From Peptoniphilus sp034090345 (GTDB lineage Bacteria > Bacillota > Clostridia > Tissierellales > Peptoniphilaceae): a stretch of 35,921 nt of DNA. Position 1 is the stretch's first letter, and the number at the start of each line of letters is the position of its first letter. Below the pieces are notes generated by a model. The model ran no database searches. It was not told the origin of the DNA and worked only from the letters and a program-made list of their open reading frames with translations. The stretch lies in NCBI RefSeq assembly GCF_034090345.1, contig NZ_JAXDSS010000014.1, forward strand, positions 1 through 35,921. Reading direction: 5' to 3'. Shown here in pieces: positions 8,247 through 16,698 of this stretch. Position numbers and translations under genes: made by a program.

Positions 8247-8268
8247 TAATGCTCCACGTGGAGCATTA
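8247..8268. repeat. 22-bp perfect palindrome overlapping the purH stop codon
   Basis: The eleven bases at 8247-8257 are the exact reverse complement of 8258-8268, centred on CACGTG. The purH TAA (8266-8268) is inside it. No T run follows on either strand, so it is not itself a standard terminator. Confidence 0.8.
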
Positions 8269-9735
8269 GTGCCTAAAATGTCTTGTTCTCGTAAATATGA
8301 GCGTTATATCTGCTTCATTCGCAGCTTCTATAACTTCTCTATCTCTTATAGAACCTCCAGGAGAGATGGCAGCTTTTATTCCATGGTCTTTTAAAAGTTC
8401 CACTGTATCGGCAAAAAAGAAGCCGTCTGATGCCAAAACTACTCCATCCAAACTTCTCGTTCTCTTAATAACTTCCTCAGCTGCCCAAGCTCTCTTAGTC
8501 TGCCCTTGTCCTATCGCATAAGTTGAACCGTCTTTTGCCAAAACCACTCCATTTGAAGCAACATGTTTAACAGCTTTAAATGCAAATTCTAAATCTTTAA
8601 GTTCTTTTTCTGTTGGCTTTCTCCTGCTCACAACTTCAAACTTTTCAAATTCTACTTCGTCTAAATCTTGTACTATTACTCCGTTCAAAGTTTGTTTAAA
8701 CTGTCTTCCAATCTCAAAATCCATCAAGTTTGAAACTTCAACCAATCTTATATTTTTCTTTACGCTAAGTATTTCAAAAGCTTCTTTGGAAAACTTCGGA
8801 GCGATTATAACTTCCAAAAATATCTTTGAAAGTTCCTCTGCAACGTCTAAATCAACTTCTCTATTCAGTGCGACTATTCCGCCAAATATTGATTCCGTAT
8901 CACATTCATACGCTTTTAAATATGCTTCTTTTAAATTTTCACCTGTTCCTATACCGCAAGGATTGGTGTGCTTTATCGCAACAGCTGTCGGCTCGTTAAA
9001 ATCTTTTACAACTTTTACAGCTGCATAAATATCGTTCAAATTATTATATGAAAGTTGCTTTCCATGAAGTATTTTAACTTCTGCAACTTCTTCATCTACA
9101 TAATATGCCGCCTTTTGATGAGGATTTTCTCCGTATCTCAAATTTTCTTTCAGCTTGCAATTTAAACTAAAGTTTTCGCCACTTAGATAAACTGAAATAG
9201 CTTTGTCATATCTAGCTGTAGTTTCAAAAGCTTTAATTGCCATTTTCTTTCTGTAATCTTCCGAATGAGAATCTAAATTATCTAGCACATCTTTGTAATC
9301 GCAAGGGTCCGTAACAATTAGTACATCTTTATAATTTTTTGCAGCTGCTCTTATCATAGACGGCCCGCCTATGTCTATCATCTCGATAATTTCATCTAAG
9401 TCGTCTGTCTTTGTTATTGTATCTTCAAACGGATATAGAGTGTTCACTACCATATCAATTGATATAATTCCCTCTTCTAATATAGTAGATTGGTGTTCTG
9501 TGTTCTCTCTTATATTTAATATTGCTCCGTGTATCTTCGGGTGAAGTGTCTTAACTCTGCCATCCAAAATTTCTCTTTGCCCCGTTACTTCTTCAACGGA
9601 CATAACTTTTATCCCGCTATCTTTTAGCAATTTATAAGTTCCACCGGTGGATATTATCTCCCAATTTCTCTTTTCAAGTTCTCGTGCAAATTCTTTTATT
9701 CCAGTCTTGTCAAAAACTGATATCAAAGCTCTCAA
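8266..9735 (-). CDS. purH: Bifunctional AICAR formyltransferase / IMP cyclohydrolase
   Basis: Performs the last two steps of IMP synthesis: formyl transfer to AICAR and ring closure. The 489 residues are slightly shorter than the usual ~510. The N-terminal cyclohydrolase (MGS-like fold) shows SVFDKTGIKEFA, STGGTYKLL and VKTLHPKIHG. The C-terminal transformylase contains KHTNPCG with the catalytic Lys-His. The start codon is TTG at 9735, overlapping the purD stop as TTGA. It is the last gene of the pur operon, so its expression depends on the riboswitch far upstream and on coupling to purD. Confidence 0.96.
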   Translation of the reverse strand: MRALISVFDKTGIKEFARELEKRNWEIISTGGTYKLLKDSGIKVMSVEEVTGQREILDGRVKTLHPKIHGAILNIRENTEHQSTILEEGIISIDMVVNTLYPFEDTITKTDDLDEIIEMIDIGGPSMIRAAAKNYKDVLIVTDPCDYKDVLDNLDSHSEDYRKKMAIKAFETTARYDKAISVYLSGENFSLNCKLKENLRYGENPHQKAAYYVDEEVAEVKILHGKQLSYNNLNDIYAAVKVVKDFNEPTAVAIKHTNPCGIGTGENLKEAYLKAYECDTESIFGGIVALNREVDLDVAEELSKIFLEVIIAPKFSKEAFEILSVKKNIRLVEVSNLMDFEIGRQFKQTLNGVIVQDLDEVEFEKFEVVSRRKPTEKELKDLEFAFKAVKHVASNGVVLAKDGSTYAIGQGQTKRAWAAEEVIKRTRSLDGVVLASDGFFFADTVELLKDHGIKAAISPGGSIRDREVIEAANEADITLIFTRTRHFRH

Positions 9736-10961
9736 ATTCCCACGTCCCTTCTATAATAAGCATCTTTAAATTTTATTTTCTCAACATCTTCATACGCCAT
9801 CTTTGTCGCTTCTGCTCTATTCTTTCCTCTTCCAATTACCATCAAAACGCGACCACCTGATGTATAGAACTTTCCATTTTCAAAAGATGTTCCGGCGTGC
9901 ACTACCGTTGAGTTAATTACATCTTCTATTCCGTTTATTTCATAACCCTTTTCATAATTTCCGGGATATCCCCCTGAAACCATCATTACTCCAGTATAGT
10001 AGTCATCATTATATTTAAAATCGTCTTGAGTTAGTGTACCTTCAATAGCCTTTTCTACCAATTGAATTAAACTTGAATCAAGCTTTTCCATTATGACTTC
10101 TGTTTCAGGGTCTCCAAATCGCACATTGAATTCCAATACATAAGGTTTATCAACCACCATAAATCCTACAAAAAGTATTCCGGTGTAATTAAAATTATCT
10201 TTTTCCAATCCTAAAGAAATCTCATCTAATATTTTCTGTATTTGACATTTGAGATCTTCAGACATATCCTCCACGGGAATTATATTTCCAACTCCCCCGG
10301 TGTTTGGCCCTCTGTTTCCATCTCCTATTTTTTTATAGTCTCTAGCATATTCAAAAGGATAAATCTTGTTATGAGATACCATGCAGATTGCTGATACTTC
10401 GTTCCCATCCAAAAACTCTTCTATTACAACTCGATCCGAGTTCATCTTCTCTTCCACGAACACATCTCTTAATGCAGCTTCTGCCTCTTCCACATTTTGA
10501 GCTATTGTAACTCCCTTTCCAAGGCAAAGTCCGTCAGCTTTTATCACTATCGGATAATTTATTTCGCTTAAGTACTCAACTGCCTTTTCATATTCAAAAA
10601 AAGTTGCATATCTTGCAGTTGGAATATTATGTCTTACTAAAAATTCTTTTGTGAAATCTTTGCTTGCTTCAAATTTCGCTGCATTTTTCTTAACCCCAAA
10701 AATTTTTAATCCTTCTTCCTCAAACCTGTCTGCTATTCCAAGACACAATGGATTTTCCGGACCCACAATAGTTAAATCTATATCATTTTCTTTTGCAAAT
10801 TCAACCAAAGCATCTATATTTTCCGGAGCTATGTCTATATTTTTAGCAAACGCTCTTGTTCCCCCGTTTCCCTTAGCTGCAAAAAGTTCAACACTTTCTT
10901 CTGATAACTTCTTTAATATGCTGTATTCTCTTCCGCCATTTCCAACTACAAGTACCTTCAT
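9732..10961 (-). CDS. purD: Phosphoribosylamine-glycine ligase
   Basis: Joins phosphoribosylamine and glycine using ATP to give GAR. The 409-residue ATP-grasp enzyme begins MKVLVVGNGGREYSI, the family start. It shows TIVGPENPLCLGIAD, the ATP-binding strand YPIVIKADGLCLGKGV, and the metal-binding VLEFNVRFGDPETEV. It overlaps purN by ATGA at its start and purH at its end, which implies translational coupling within the purEMNDH operon. Confidence 0.96.
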   Translation of the reverse strand: MKVLVVGNGGREYSILKKLSEESVELFAAKGNGGTRAFAKNIDIAPENIDALVEFAKENDIDLTIVGPENPLCLGIADRFEEEGLKIFGVKKNAAKFEASKDFTKEFLVRHNIPTARYATFFEYEKAVEYLSEINYPIVIKADGLCLGKGVTIAQNVEEAEAALRDVFVEEKMNSDRVVIEEFLDGNEVSAICMVSHNKIYPFEYARDYKKIGDGNRGPNTGGVGNIIPVEDMSEDLKCQIQKILDEISLGLEKDNFNYTGILFVGFMVVDKPYVLEFNVRFGDPETEVIMEKLDSSLIQLVEKAIEGTLTQDDFKYNDDYYTGVMMVSGGYPGNYEKGYEINGIEDVINSTVVHAGTSFENGKFYTSGGRVLMVIGRGKNRAEATKMAYEDVEKIKFKDAYYRRDVGI

Positions 10962-11512
10962 TTAGTTTCCTCCAAAACTTTTTGGACTGTTTCTACAATC
11001 AATCTGTGTTCAACTTTCAAAACTCTCTCAGCCAAACTTTGAGCTGTATCATCTTCTTCTACCTTTACGCACTCTTGTAAAATTATAGGTCCTGCATCAG
11101 CTTCTTCATTTACAAAATGAGTGGTGACTCCGGTAACTTTGCACCCTCTATCCAAAACTGCTTGATGAACTCTTTTCCCGTGCATTCCCTTACCACAAAA
11201 CGAAGGAATTAAGGACGGATGAATATTTATAATTCTATTCGGATACGCCTCTATAATTTTCTTAGGAAGTATCTTTAAATACCCTAGAAGAAGTATATAA
11301 TCTATCTCTTCAGATTTTAATACACTCAAAATTTCATCAAAATTATTTGAAACTAATTTTTTATCTGCAAATTGTAGACCTTCCGCCATACAATTTGAAA
11401 TTACTATCGATATTTCAGCATCTATTTTTCCACTTTCAATAGCATTCTTTACCGCTAAATAATTAGACCCTCTTCCAGATATAAAAACTGCAAGTTTAGA
11501 ATTTGATTTCAA
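10958..11512 (-). CDS. purN: Phosphoribosylglycinamide formyltransferase (folate-dependent)
   Basis: Transfers a formyl group from 10-formyl-tetrahydrofolate to GAR. The 184 residues show the SGRGSNYLA phosphate loop, the catalytic INIHPSLIPSF segment (Asn, His), and VNEEADAGPII with the catalytic Asp. The start is TTG at 11512: AGAGG lies 8 nt upstream inside the end of purM, and the genes overlap by 17 bp. It keeps the usual neighbours purM and purD. Confidence 0.95.
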   Translation of the reverse strand: MKSNSKLAVFISGRGSNYLAVKNAIESGKIDAEISIVISNCMAEGLQFADKKLVSNNFDEILSVLKSEEIDYILLLGYLKILPKKIIEAYPNRIINIHPSLIPSFCGKGMHGKRVHQAVLDRGCKVTGVTTHFVNEEADAGPIILQECVKVEEDDTAQSLAERVLKVEHRLIVETVQKVLEETK

Positions 11513-12503
11513 GTTCAGTACCTCTTATCTCACCTATTTTAAAAGCTCTGTAATCTTTAAAATGTTCTATTACCTTTTGTTCATCTTCTCTATCAATCAC
11601 CAAAACCATACCTATTCCACAGTTAAAAGCACTTAGCATATCTTCTGTCGTCACATCTCCTAGCTCTTGTAACTTTTCAAATACAGCCGGCATTTTATAC
11701 TCTGTTAAGTCAATTTTTGCACCATGCCCATTTAAAGCTCGTGGTATGTTTTCATAAAGTCCTCCACCGGTTATGTTGGCAATAGCTTTTATCTCAACTT
11801 TTTTAATTAAATCCAAAACATCTCTTACATATATTCTCGTTGGTTTCAGTAGCGCTTCTTTTACAGACTTCCCTTCATATAATTCATCTTCAATGTTTAA
11901 TCCCGCCTTTTCAAACACTATTTTTCTAACCAATGAAAACCCGTTTGAATGCACGCCCGAAGATTCAAGAGCAATTGCTAAATCTCCATCTTTTATATTT
12001 TTTCCATCGATTATTTTTTCTCTATCTACAACTCCAACTACAAAGCCTGCTAAATCATAGTCTTCTTCTCCGTACATATCCGGCATTTCCGCAGTCTCTC
12101 CGCCAATTAGAGAGCAATCAGAGATTTTACAGCCCTTGGCAATCCCCTCAACTATATTTGACATTTTAACAGGTTCAAGTCTACCGGTTGCAATATAGTC
12201 TAAGAAAAACAATGGCTTTGCACCTTGGCATATAATGTCGTTTACACACATTGCAACAAGGTCTATCCCGCAAGAATTGTGTACATTTGCCTTTTGTGCA
12301 ATTAAAAGTTTTGTTCCAACTCCATCAGAGCCGCTTACTAAGACGGGATTTTTATACTTTGTAATGTCTAAGTTAAACATTGCTCCAAATCCTCCAACAC
12401 CTGATAATACATCCTTGCTGTAAGTTTTTTCACACATTTTTTTGATTAGAGAAACTTCTTCATATCCTCTCTCTACATCCACACCTGCATCACTATACTT
12501 CAT
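11496..12503 (-). CDS. purM: Phosphoribosylformylglycinamidine cyclo-ligase (AIR synthetase)
   Basis: ATP-dependent closure of FGAM to AIR. The 335 residues begin with YSDAGVDVERGYE and carry GVGGFGAMF, SGSDGVGTKLLIA, the GGETAEMPDMY signature and NITGGGLYENIPR. The length is normal for the family. The ATG overlaps the purE stop as TAATG. FGAM itself must come from genes outside the window, since purL, purQ and purS are absent here. Confidence 0.96.
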   Translation of the reverse strand: MKYSDAGVDVERGYEEVSLIKKMCEKTYSKDVLSGVGGFGAMFNLDITKYKNPVLVSGSDGVGTKLLIAQKANVHNSCGIDLVAMCVNDIICQGAKPLFFLDYIATGRLEPVKMSNIVEGIAKGCKISDCSLIGGETAEMPDMYGEEDYDLAGFVVGVVDREKIIDGKNIKDGDLAIALESSGVHSNGFSLVRKIVFEKAGLNIEDELYEGKSVKEALLKPTRIYVRDVLDLIKKVEIKAIANITGGGLYENIPRALNGHGAKIDLTEYKMPAVFEKLQELGDVTTEDMLSAFNCGIGMVLVIDREDEQKVIEHFKDYRAFKIGEIRGTELEIKF

Positions 12504-12952
12504 TATTTTACAGACTCCTTCTCTTGTTCAGCTTTGAACTCTTCAAGCTTTTCTTTTAAATTATCATCACAAATAGCAAGCATTTGAACCGCTAAAATTG
12601 CCGCATTTTCTCCACCATCTATTGCGACTGTTGCAACCGGCACTCCCTTAGGCATTTGAACAGTTGAAAGCAAAGAATCTAAACCGTCCATTGTGGAACT
12701 CTTAACCGGAATACCTATTACAGGTTTTATAGAAAGACCTGCTATAACTCCTGCTAAGTGCGCAGCTTTTCCCGCAATTGCTATAAATACACTAGCTTCT
12801 GAATTTCTTACGTAATCTACCAATGCATTGTGTGCTCTGTGAGCTGAAATCACTCTAACTTCATGCTCTATGCCAAAATAATTTAATTTTTCAACAACTT
12901 TATCTGCAATCTTTTGGTCTGATGAGCTTCCCATTATAACTGATACTTTCAT
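12503..12952 (-). CDS. purE: 5-(carboxyamino)imidazole ribonucleotide mutase
   Basis: Class I PurE, which rearranges N5-CAIR to CAIR. The 149 residues carry the GSSSDQKIADK phosphate site, the catalytic ISAHRAH and the AGKAAHLAGVIAG segment. GAGG precedes the ATG. It is the first gene of the pur operon and lies directly behind the ykkC-type riboswitch and terminator. No purK is adjacent. Confidence 0.95.
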   Translation of the reverse strand: MKVSVIMGSSSDQKIADKVVEKLNYFGIEHEVRVISAHRAHNALVDYVRNSEASVFIAIAGKAAHLAGVIAGLSIKPVIGIPVKSSTMDGLDSLLSTVQMPKGVPVATVAIDGGENAAILAVQMLAICDDNLKEKLEEFKAEQEKESVK

Positions 12953-12984
12953 TATATACCTCTTTTCTCTAATCCTAAAAAAAT

Positions 12985-13026
12985 AAAGCCCAAGAAGAGA
13001 AGGTTGAACCTCCCCTCCTGGGCTTT
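12985..13026 (-). terminator. Regulated terminator of the pur riboswitch
   Basis: AAAGCCCA and TGGGCTTT (12985-12992 and 13019-13026) form the base of a long hairpin that continues with mostly paired purine/pyrimidine arms and AGGTT/AACCT near the loop. On the minus strand it is followed by ATTTTTTT. It ends about 30 bp before the purE ATG and overlaps the 3' end of the aptamer. Confidence 0.88.
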
Positions 13027-13100
13027 TATCCCTTAGGTGTAATATCTTACGATATCCATATCGCTAGGTCCTTAGCCTATGGCTCGGCTCCCTAGATATG
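12985..13100 (-). promoter_or_regulatory. ykkC-family riboswitch, PRPP type, controlling purEMNDH
   Basis: Read on the minus strand, the 5' part has CUAGGGAGCCG, a small AGCC-AUA-GGCU hairpin and AAGGACCUAG, which closes the first stem. The 3' part has ACACCUAAGGGAUAAAAGCC continuing to CAGGAGG, which matches the highly conserved ACAC...GGGAUAAAAGCCCGGGAG block of the ykkC family. The same GCCC segment is the 5' arm of a terminator, so ligand binding and termination exclude each other. In the family, ykkC subtype 2 members before pur genes bind PRPP and turn expression on. The purE context makes PRPP the likely ligand over ppGpp or guanidine, which is inference. Confidence 0.82.
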
Positions 13101-13108
13101 CTTCCAGT

Positions 13109-14560
13109 TTACATTTTTGTATAATTTGGTGATTCTTTTGTGATTGTTATGTCGTGAGGGTGGTTTTCAACTAAACTTGCTGAAGTTATTTTCACAAACT
13201 GTGCCTTTTCATGAATTTCTTTAATATTGGCACTTCCTATATAGCCCATACCTGATCTCAGTCCACCTAAAAGTTGATATATCACATCTGAAACTCCACC
13301 TTTAAATGGAACTCTACCTTCAACCCCTTCAGGTACTAACTTCTTGGTATTGTTTTGAAAATATCTGTCACTTGAACCGGATTTCATAGCTGCAAGAGAT
13401 CCCATGCCTCTGTACTCTTTATATCTTCTACCTTCAAAGATAACTTCTTCCCCCGGACTTTCATCACATCCTGCAAATAATGAACCCGCCATTACTACAC
13501 TCGCTCCACAAGCCAATGCCTTTGTTATATCTCCTGAATATTTTATACCCCCATCGGCAATAATAGGAACCCCATATTTATCTGCAACTTCAACTGCATC
13601 CATTATGGCAGTAATTTGTGGTACGCCAACTCCGGTTACAACTCTTGTGGTACAAATCGAACCGGGTCCTATACCTACTTTGACACAATCTGCACCGGCT
13701 TTTATAAGCGCTTCTGTACCTTCTCCGGTTGCCACATTTCCAACTATCAATTCAATGTCCGGATATTTCTCCTTTATACTTGAAATTGCCTTTAATACAT
13801 TTAACGAATGTCCATGAGCTGTATCCACGGTTATAATATCTACTTTAGCATCGACAAGCTCTTTTATTCTGTCCATCATATCCACAGTTATTCCAACAGC
13901 CGCTCCTGCTAGTAGTCTTCCCTTTGCATCTCTTGCAGAATTTGGATATTGTTTTAATTTTTCTATGTCCTTTATAGTTATAAGCCCGTCCAAAGTTCCA
14001 TCATCTTTTATTATTGGAAGCTTTTCAATCTTCTTTTCTTTCATTCTGAAAAGGGCTTCTTCCATGGATATGTGAGGCCTTCCGGTAACTAAATTTTCTT
14101 TTGTCATTACCTCATCTATAATCCTGTCCTCGTTCATTTCAAATCTAACATCACGGTTCGTCAAAATCCCAACAAGTTTCATATCCTTATCAACTATTGG
14201 AACCCCTGAAATCTTATATCTTGACATAATTGTAAGAGCATCTGAAATTTTATGATCTCTTGATAAATAAAAAGGATCTGAAATAATTCCATGCTCAGAT
14301 CTCTTAACTCGATCCACTTCAAGTGCCTGTTCTTCAATAGACATATTCTTGTGTATTATGCCTATACCGCCTTCACGTGCTATAGCTATAGCCATTCTAC
14401 TTTCAGTTACCGTATCCATTCCCGCACTCATAAGAGGAATATTCAATTTTATATTTTTTGTAAGTCTTGTACTCAAGTCAACTTCATTAGGAAGTACATT
14501 AGACTCCCCCGGAATTAAAAGTACATCATCAAATGTCAAACCTTCTTTTAATTTAAACAT
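13109..14560 (-). CDS. guaB: Inosine-5'-monophosphate dehydrogenase
   Basis: Oxidises IMP to XMP with NAD, committing it to GMP. The 483 residues are full length: N-terminal GLTFDDVLLIPGESNVLP, two CBS domains (about residues 90-205, including SGVPIVDKDMKLVGILTNRD and EKLPIIKDDGTLDGLITIKD), and the catalytic loop GPGSICTTRVVTGVG with the active-site Cys. EYRGMGSLAAM is the flap-side motif. It has its own promoter. Its stop lies at the 5' edge of the pur riboswitch, so read-through from guaB would also be gated by that switch. Confidence 0.97.
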   Translation of the reverse strand: MFKLKEGLTFDDVLLIPGESNVLPNEVDLSTRLTKNIKLNIPLMSAGMDTVTESRMAIAIAREGGIGIIHKNMSIEEQALEVDRVKRSEHGIISDPFYLSRDHKISDALTIMSRYKISGVPIVDKDMKLVGILTNRDVRFEMNEDRIIDEVMTKENLVTGRPHISMEEALFRMKEKKIEKLPIIKDDGTLDGLITIKDIEKLKQYPNSARDAKGRLLAGAAVGITVDMMDRIKELVDAKVDIITVDTAHGHSLNVLKAISSIKEKYPDIELIVGNVATGEGTEALIKAGADCVKVGIGPGSICTTRVVTGVGVPQITAIMDAVEVADKYGVPIIADGGIKYSGDITKALACGASVVMAGSLFAGCDESPGEEVIFEGRRYKEYRGMGSLAAMKSGSSDRYFQNNTKKLVPEGVEGRVPFKGGVSDVIYQLLGGLRSGMGYIGSANIKEIHEKAQFVKITSASLVENHPHDITITKESPNYTKM

Positions 14561-14586
14561 ACTACACCCCTTTCTTCTTCAACTCA

Positions 14587-14615
14587 AATTTACAATAACC
14601 TTCAACCATTGTCAA
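14587..14615 (-). promoter_or_regulatory. guaB promoter
   Basis: On the minus strand TTGACA (14610-14615) and TAAATT (14587-14592) are 17 bp apart, about 26 bp before the guaB ATG, with a GGGG-type ribosome site between. No aptamer is apparent in the short leader. Confidence 0.6.
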
Positions 14616-14721
14616 GATGTTTAGATTAAATTATCAATTCATTGCCTTTTTGAACTAAAAATTTTATCTTTTATTATTTTTACAATAAATTTTTATTAAT
14701 TTTATATTTCCCCAATAAAAT

Positions 14722-14741
14722 AAGACACTTCCTAGTGCCTT
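14722..14741 (-). terminator. Terminator after the barstar gene
   Basis: AAGGCACT and AGTGTCTT on the minus strand (one G-T pair) with a 4-nt loop, followed by ATTTTATT. The 5' arm overlaps the barstar stop codon. Confidence 0.7.
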
Positions 14742-15003
14742 ACCAATAAATTTTTAATTCTATTCCTTCATCATATAAATCACCGAATACATCCAAAATT
14801 TTTAATCCGTAGTCTTCCAGTAACCTTGGAATCTCTCTTGCATTTTCTATCACAATTTCAACATCTTCTAACTCTGTAAGTTCGTCCCACAGAGCATCTA
14901 AATTGTTACCAAACGATTCAGAAAATCCGAATACTTTAGTTAAGTGATTGTATCCTGATTTTCGTGTTACAAATTCATTGCCATCTATTATATATCTCTT
15001 CAT
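14740..15003 (-). CDS. Barstar-family ribonuclease inhibitor
   Basis: An 87-residue cytosolic protein that plugs the active site of barnase-type ribonucleases. The second helix GNNLDALWDELTE is the barstar hallmark, with Asp36, Trp39 and Asp40 matching the barnase-contact residues Asp35, Trp38 and Asp39 of the Bacillus amyloliquefaciens protein. The segment EIVIENAREIPRLL is the following strand and helix. It starts 12 bp after the gene for a barnase homologue, so the pair is a ribonuclease with its immunity protein. It ends the tpx-rlmH operon. Confidence 0.93.
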   Translation of the reverse strand: MKRYIIDGNEFVTRKSGYNHLTKVFGFSESFGNNLDALWDELTELEDVEIVIENAREIPRLLEDYGLKILDVFGDLYDEGIELKIYW

Positions 15004-15015
15004 ACAATCTCCTGC

Positions 15016-15492
15016 TCAATAAAGTCTCTCAAAAGTTTCATAGTGGTCGTCAGTGTAGTATATAAATCCATCATCAGAATATATAATTCTCATCGCCCCT
15101 CTATTGTGGGAATAACCTTCTGAAATGTCCGCTTCATAATATTTTTTCCCTTTTACTTTTGGAAGTCTTTCTTCTCTATTCCCAAATCTATCCCCACCTA
15201 TTACCAAACCTCTTCTATCCTTAACTGACCAGTTGATTTCTTTAGCTTCTTTTTTGGTTATATAGTTTTTTGGCAATTTCCCATATTGATGTAAATACTC
15301 AACTACATCATCTTTACTGTAATAACTTTCATCTTCTAAAAGAGCTTTTTCCTTATTATCTTTGGTTGCACTGCTTGTTGCATTAGTTTTATTTTCATTA
15401 TTTTCTACATTTTCTGTATTCCGACAACCTACAGTAAATAACATAAGGAACAGTAAAAAATACAGTGTTATGTTTTTTAAAAACTTTTTCAA
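15016..15492 (-). CDS. Barnase-type ribonuclease, predicted lipoprotein
   Basis: A 158-residue guanyl-preferring RNase. Residues 1-22 are a signal peptide ending in FTVGC, so Cys23 is probably lipidated. Residues 24-52 are an Asn/Lys-rich linker and the rest is barnase. All catalytic residues of barnase have counterparts: Lys72 (Lys27), Glu120 (Glu73), Arg131 (Arg83), Arg135 (Arg87) and His150 (His102), within VVEYLHQYGKLPKNYITK, YYEADIS and IIYSDDGFIYYTDDHYETF. The start is TTG at 15492 with AGGGG 6 nt upstream. Classical barnase is freely secreted, so a membrane anchor is unusual. It may serve in competition or nutrition; barstar follows. Confidence 0.92.
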   Translation of the reverse strand: MKKFLKNITLYFLLFLMLFTVGCRNTENVENNENKTNATSSATKDNKEKALLEDESYYSKDDVVEYLHQYGKLPKNYITKKEAKEINWSVKDRRGLVIGGDRFGNREERLPKVKGKKYYEADISEGYSHNRGAMRIIYSDDGFIYYTDDHYETFERLY

Positions 15493-15505
15493 TAAAAACC
15501 CCTAT

Positions 15506-16687
15506 CTATAATTCATTTAACAATTTCTCAGCCACTGCCACCATACTCAAAATCCCAATAGGTATAGCTTCTTCATTAGCTATAAACTTCTCTGAATGCA
15601 ACGGCGCATTCTCTCTATCTTTAAAGCCAACTCCGAGCCTAAACATCGCTGATGGAACGTAATCAGAATAATATGCAAAATCTTCCGAACCCATAGAAGG
15701 TTCAGGATTTTCTATATAATTTTCATCTCCTAAAACTTCTCTGCAAGCTCTCTCAATAATTACAGAAACACTTCTGTCGTTGTACGAAACCGGAACTCCT
15801 TTGTGTATTTTCACTTCAGAACTTCCTCTCATTGTCTTGGAGACATTTTCTACAACTTCTTCAATTCTCCTATGAACATACTCCCTTGTCTCTTCTGAAA
15901 GAGTTCTTATGGACCCTTTGAGTTCAACTTCTGACGGTATCCTATTTGATGCATTTCCACCATTTATAGCTGCAAAGCTCACAACAGCTGAATCCAATGG
16001 AGATAATTCCCGCGATACAATGTTTTGCATCATAACTATTAAACTTCCTGCAATGACTATTGGGTCCACTGTCTTTTCCGGATGTGCTGCATGGCCACCT
16101 TTCCCAATTATCTTTATTTCAAATCTATCTGAAGCTGCTCCCATCTTCCCATGTCTGTGAAACACCTTTCCGGCTTCTACATCAGGCCAAGCGTGAAGAC
16201 CGAATATCGCATCCGGTTTCGGATTTTCCAAAGCGCCATTCTCAATCATATACTTTGCTCCAATCCCCTTTTCTTCAGCTGGCTGAAATATCAATTTCAC
16301 AATACCGTTTAACTCATCTCTATGTTTATTTAATATGTATGCACTCCCAAGTAGAGATATTGTGTGAATATCATGTCCACATGCGTGCATAACACCGTTT
16401 ATTTTAGAGGCATATTCAAGATTTGTCTGTTCCTTGATATGTAATGCATCTATGTCCGCTCTTATTGCGATACATTTTTTGCCATTACCTCTTATAATCG
16501 CAACAACACCAGTCTCTCCTACTTTTTCTATTTCAGAAACTCCAAAACTTTTAAGGGTTTTAATAATTAGTTCAGCGGTTTTAAACTCCTCCATTCCAGT
16601 TTCAGTATTCATATGAATTTCTCGTCTGATTGAAGTAAATTCAGACAATCGCTCTTCAATTTCATATTTTATCAATTCAAAATTCAT
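15506..16687 (-). CDS. M20 family amidohydrolase (N-acyl amino acid or peptide hydrolase)
   Basis: A 393-residue dinuclear metal hydrolase of the HipO/AbgB type. Metal-site motifs are HACGHDIHT near residue 100 and QPAEEKGIGAKYMIE near residue 140. The dimerisation lid begins around FEIKIIGKGGHAAHPEK. GSEDFAYYSDYVP and the C-terminal APLHSEKF complete the site. It cleaves the amide of N-acylated amino acids or similar substrates in the cytosol. It lies between rlmH and the barnase gene with gaps of 11-13 bp. A second, clearly related M20 gene is at 26044-27231 next to a transporter-like pair. Exact substrate unknown. Confidence 0.9.
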   Translation of the reverse strand: MNFELIKYEIEERLSEFTSIRREIHMNTETGMEEFKTAELIIKTLKSFGVSEIEKVGETGVVAIIRGNGKKCIAIRADIDALHIKEQTNLEYASKINGVMHACGHDIHTISLLGSAYILNKHRDELNGIVKLIFQPAEEKGIGAKYMIENGALENPKPDAIFGLHAWPDVEAGKVFHRHGKMGAASDRFEIKIIGKGGHAAHPEKTVDPIVIAGSLIVMMQNIVSRELSPLDSAVVSFAAINGGNASNRIPSEVELKGSIRTLSEETREYVHRRIEEVVENVSKTMRGSSEVKIHKGVPVSYNDRSVSVIIERACREVLGDENYIENPEPSMGSEDFAYYSDYVPSAMFRLGVGFKDRENAPLHSEKFIANEEAIPIGILSMVAVAEKLLNEL

Positions 16688-16698
16688 ATTATCTCCTC

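Noticed and set aside
12985..13100. Guanidine-I or ppGpp riboswitch, or a guanine-type purine riboswitch
   Set aside because: The ykkC 3' block excludes the purine class. Guanidine-I usually precedes exporters or carboxylases and ppGpp aptamers usually precede amino acid genes, whereas purE follows here.
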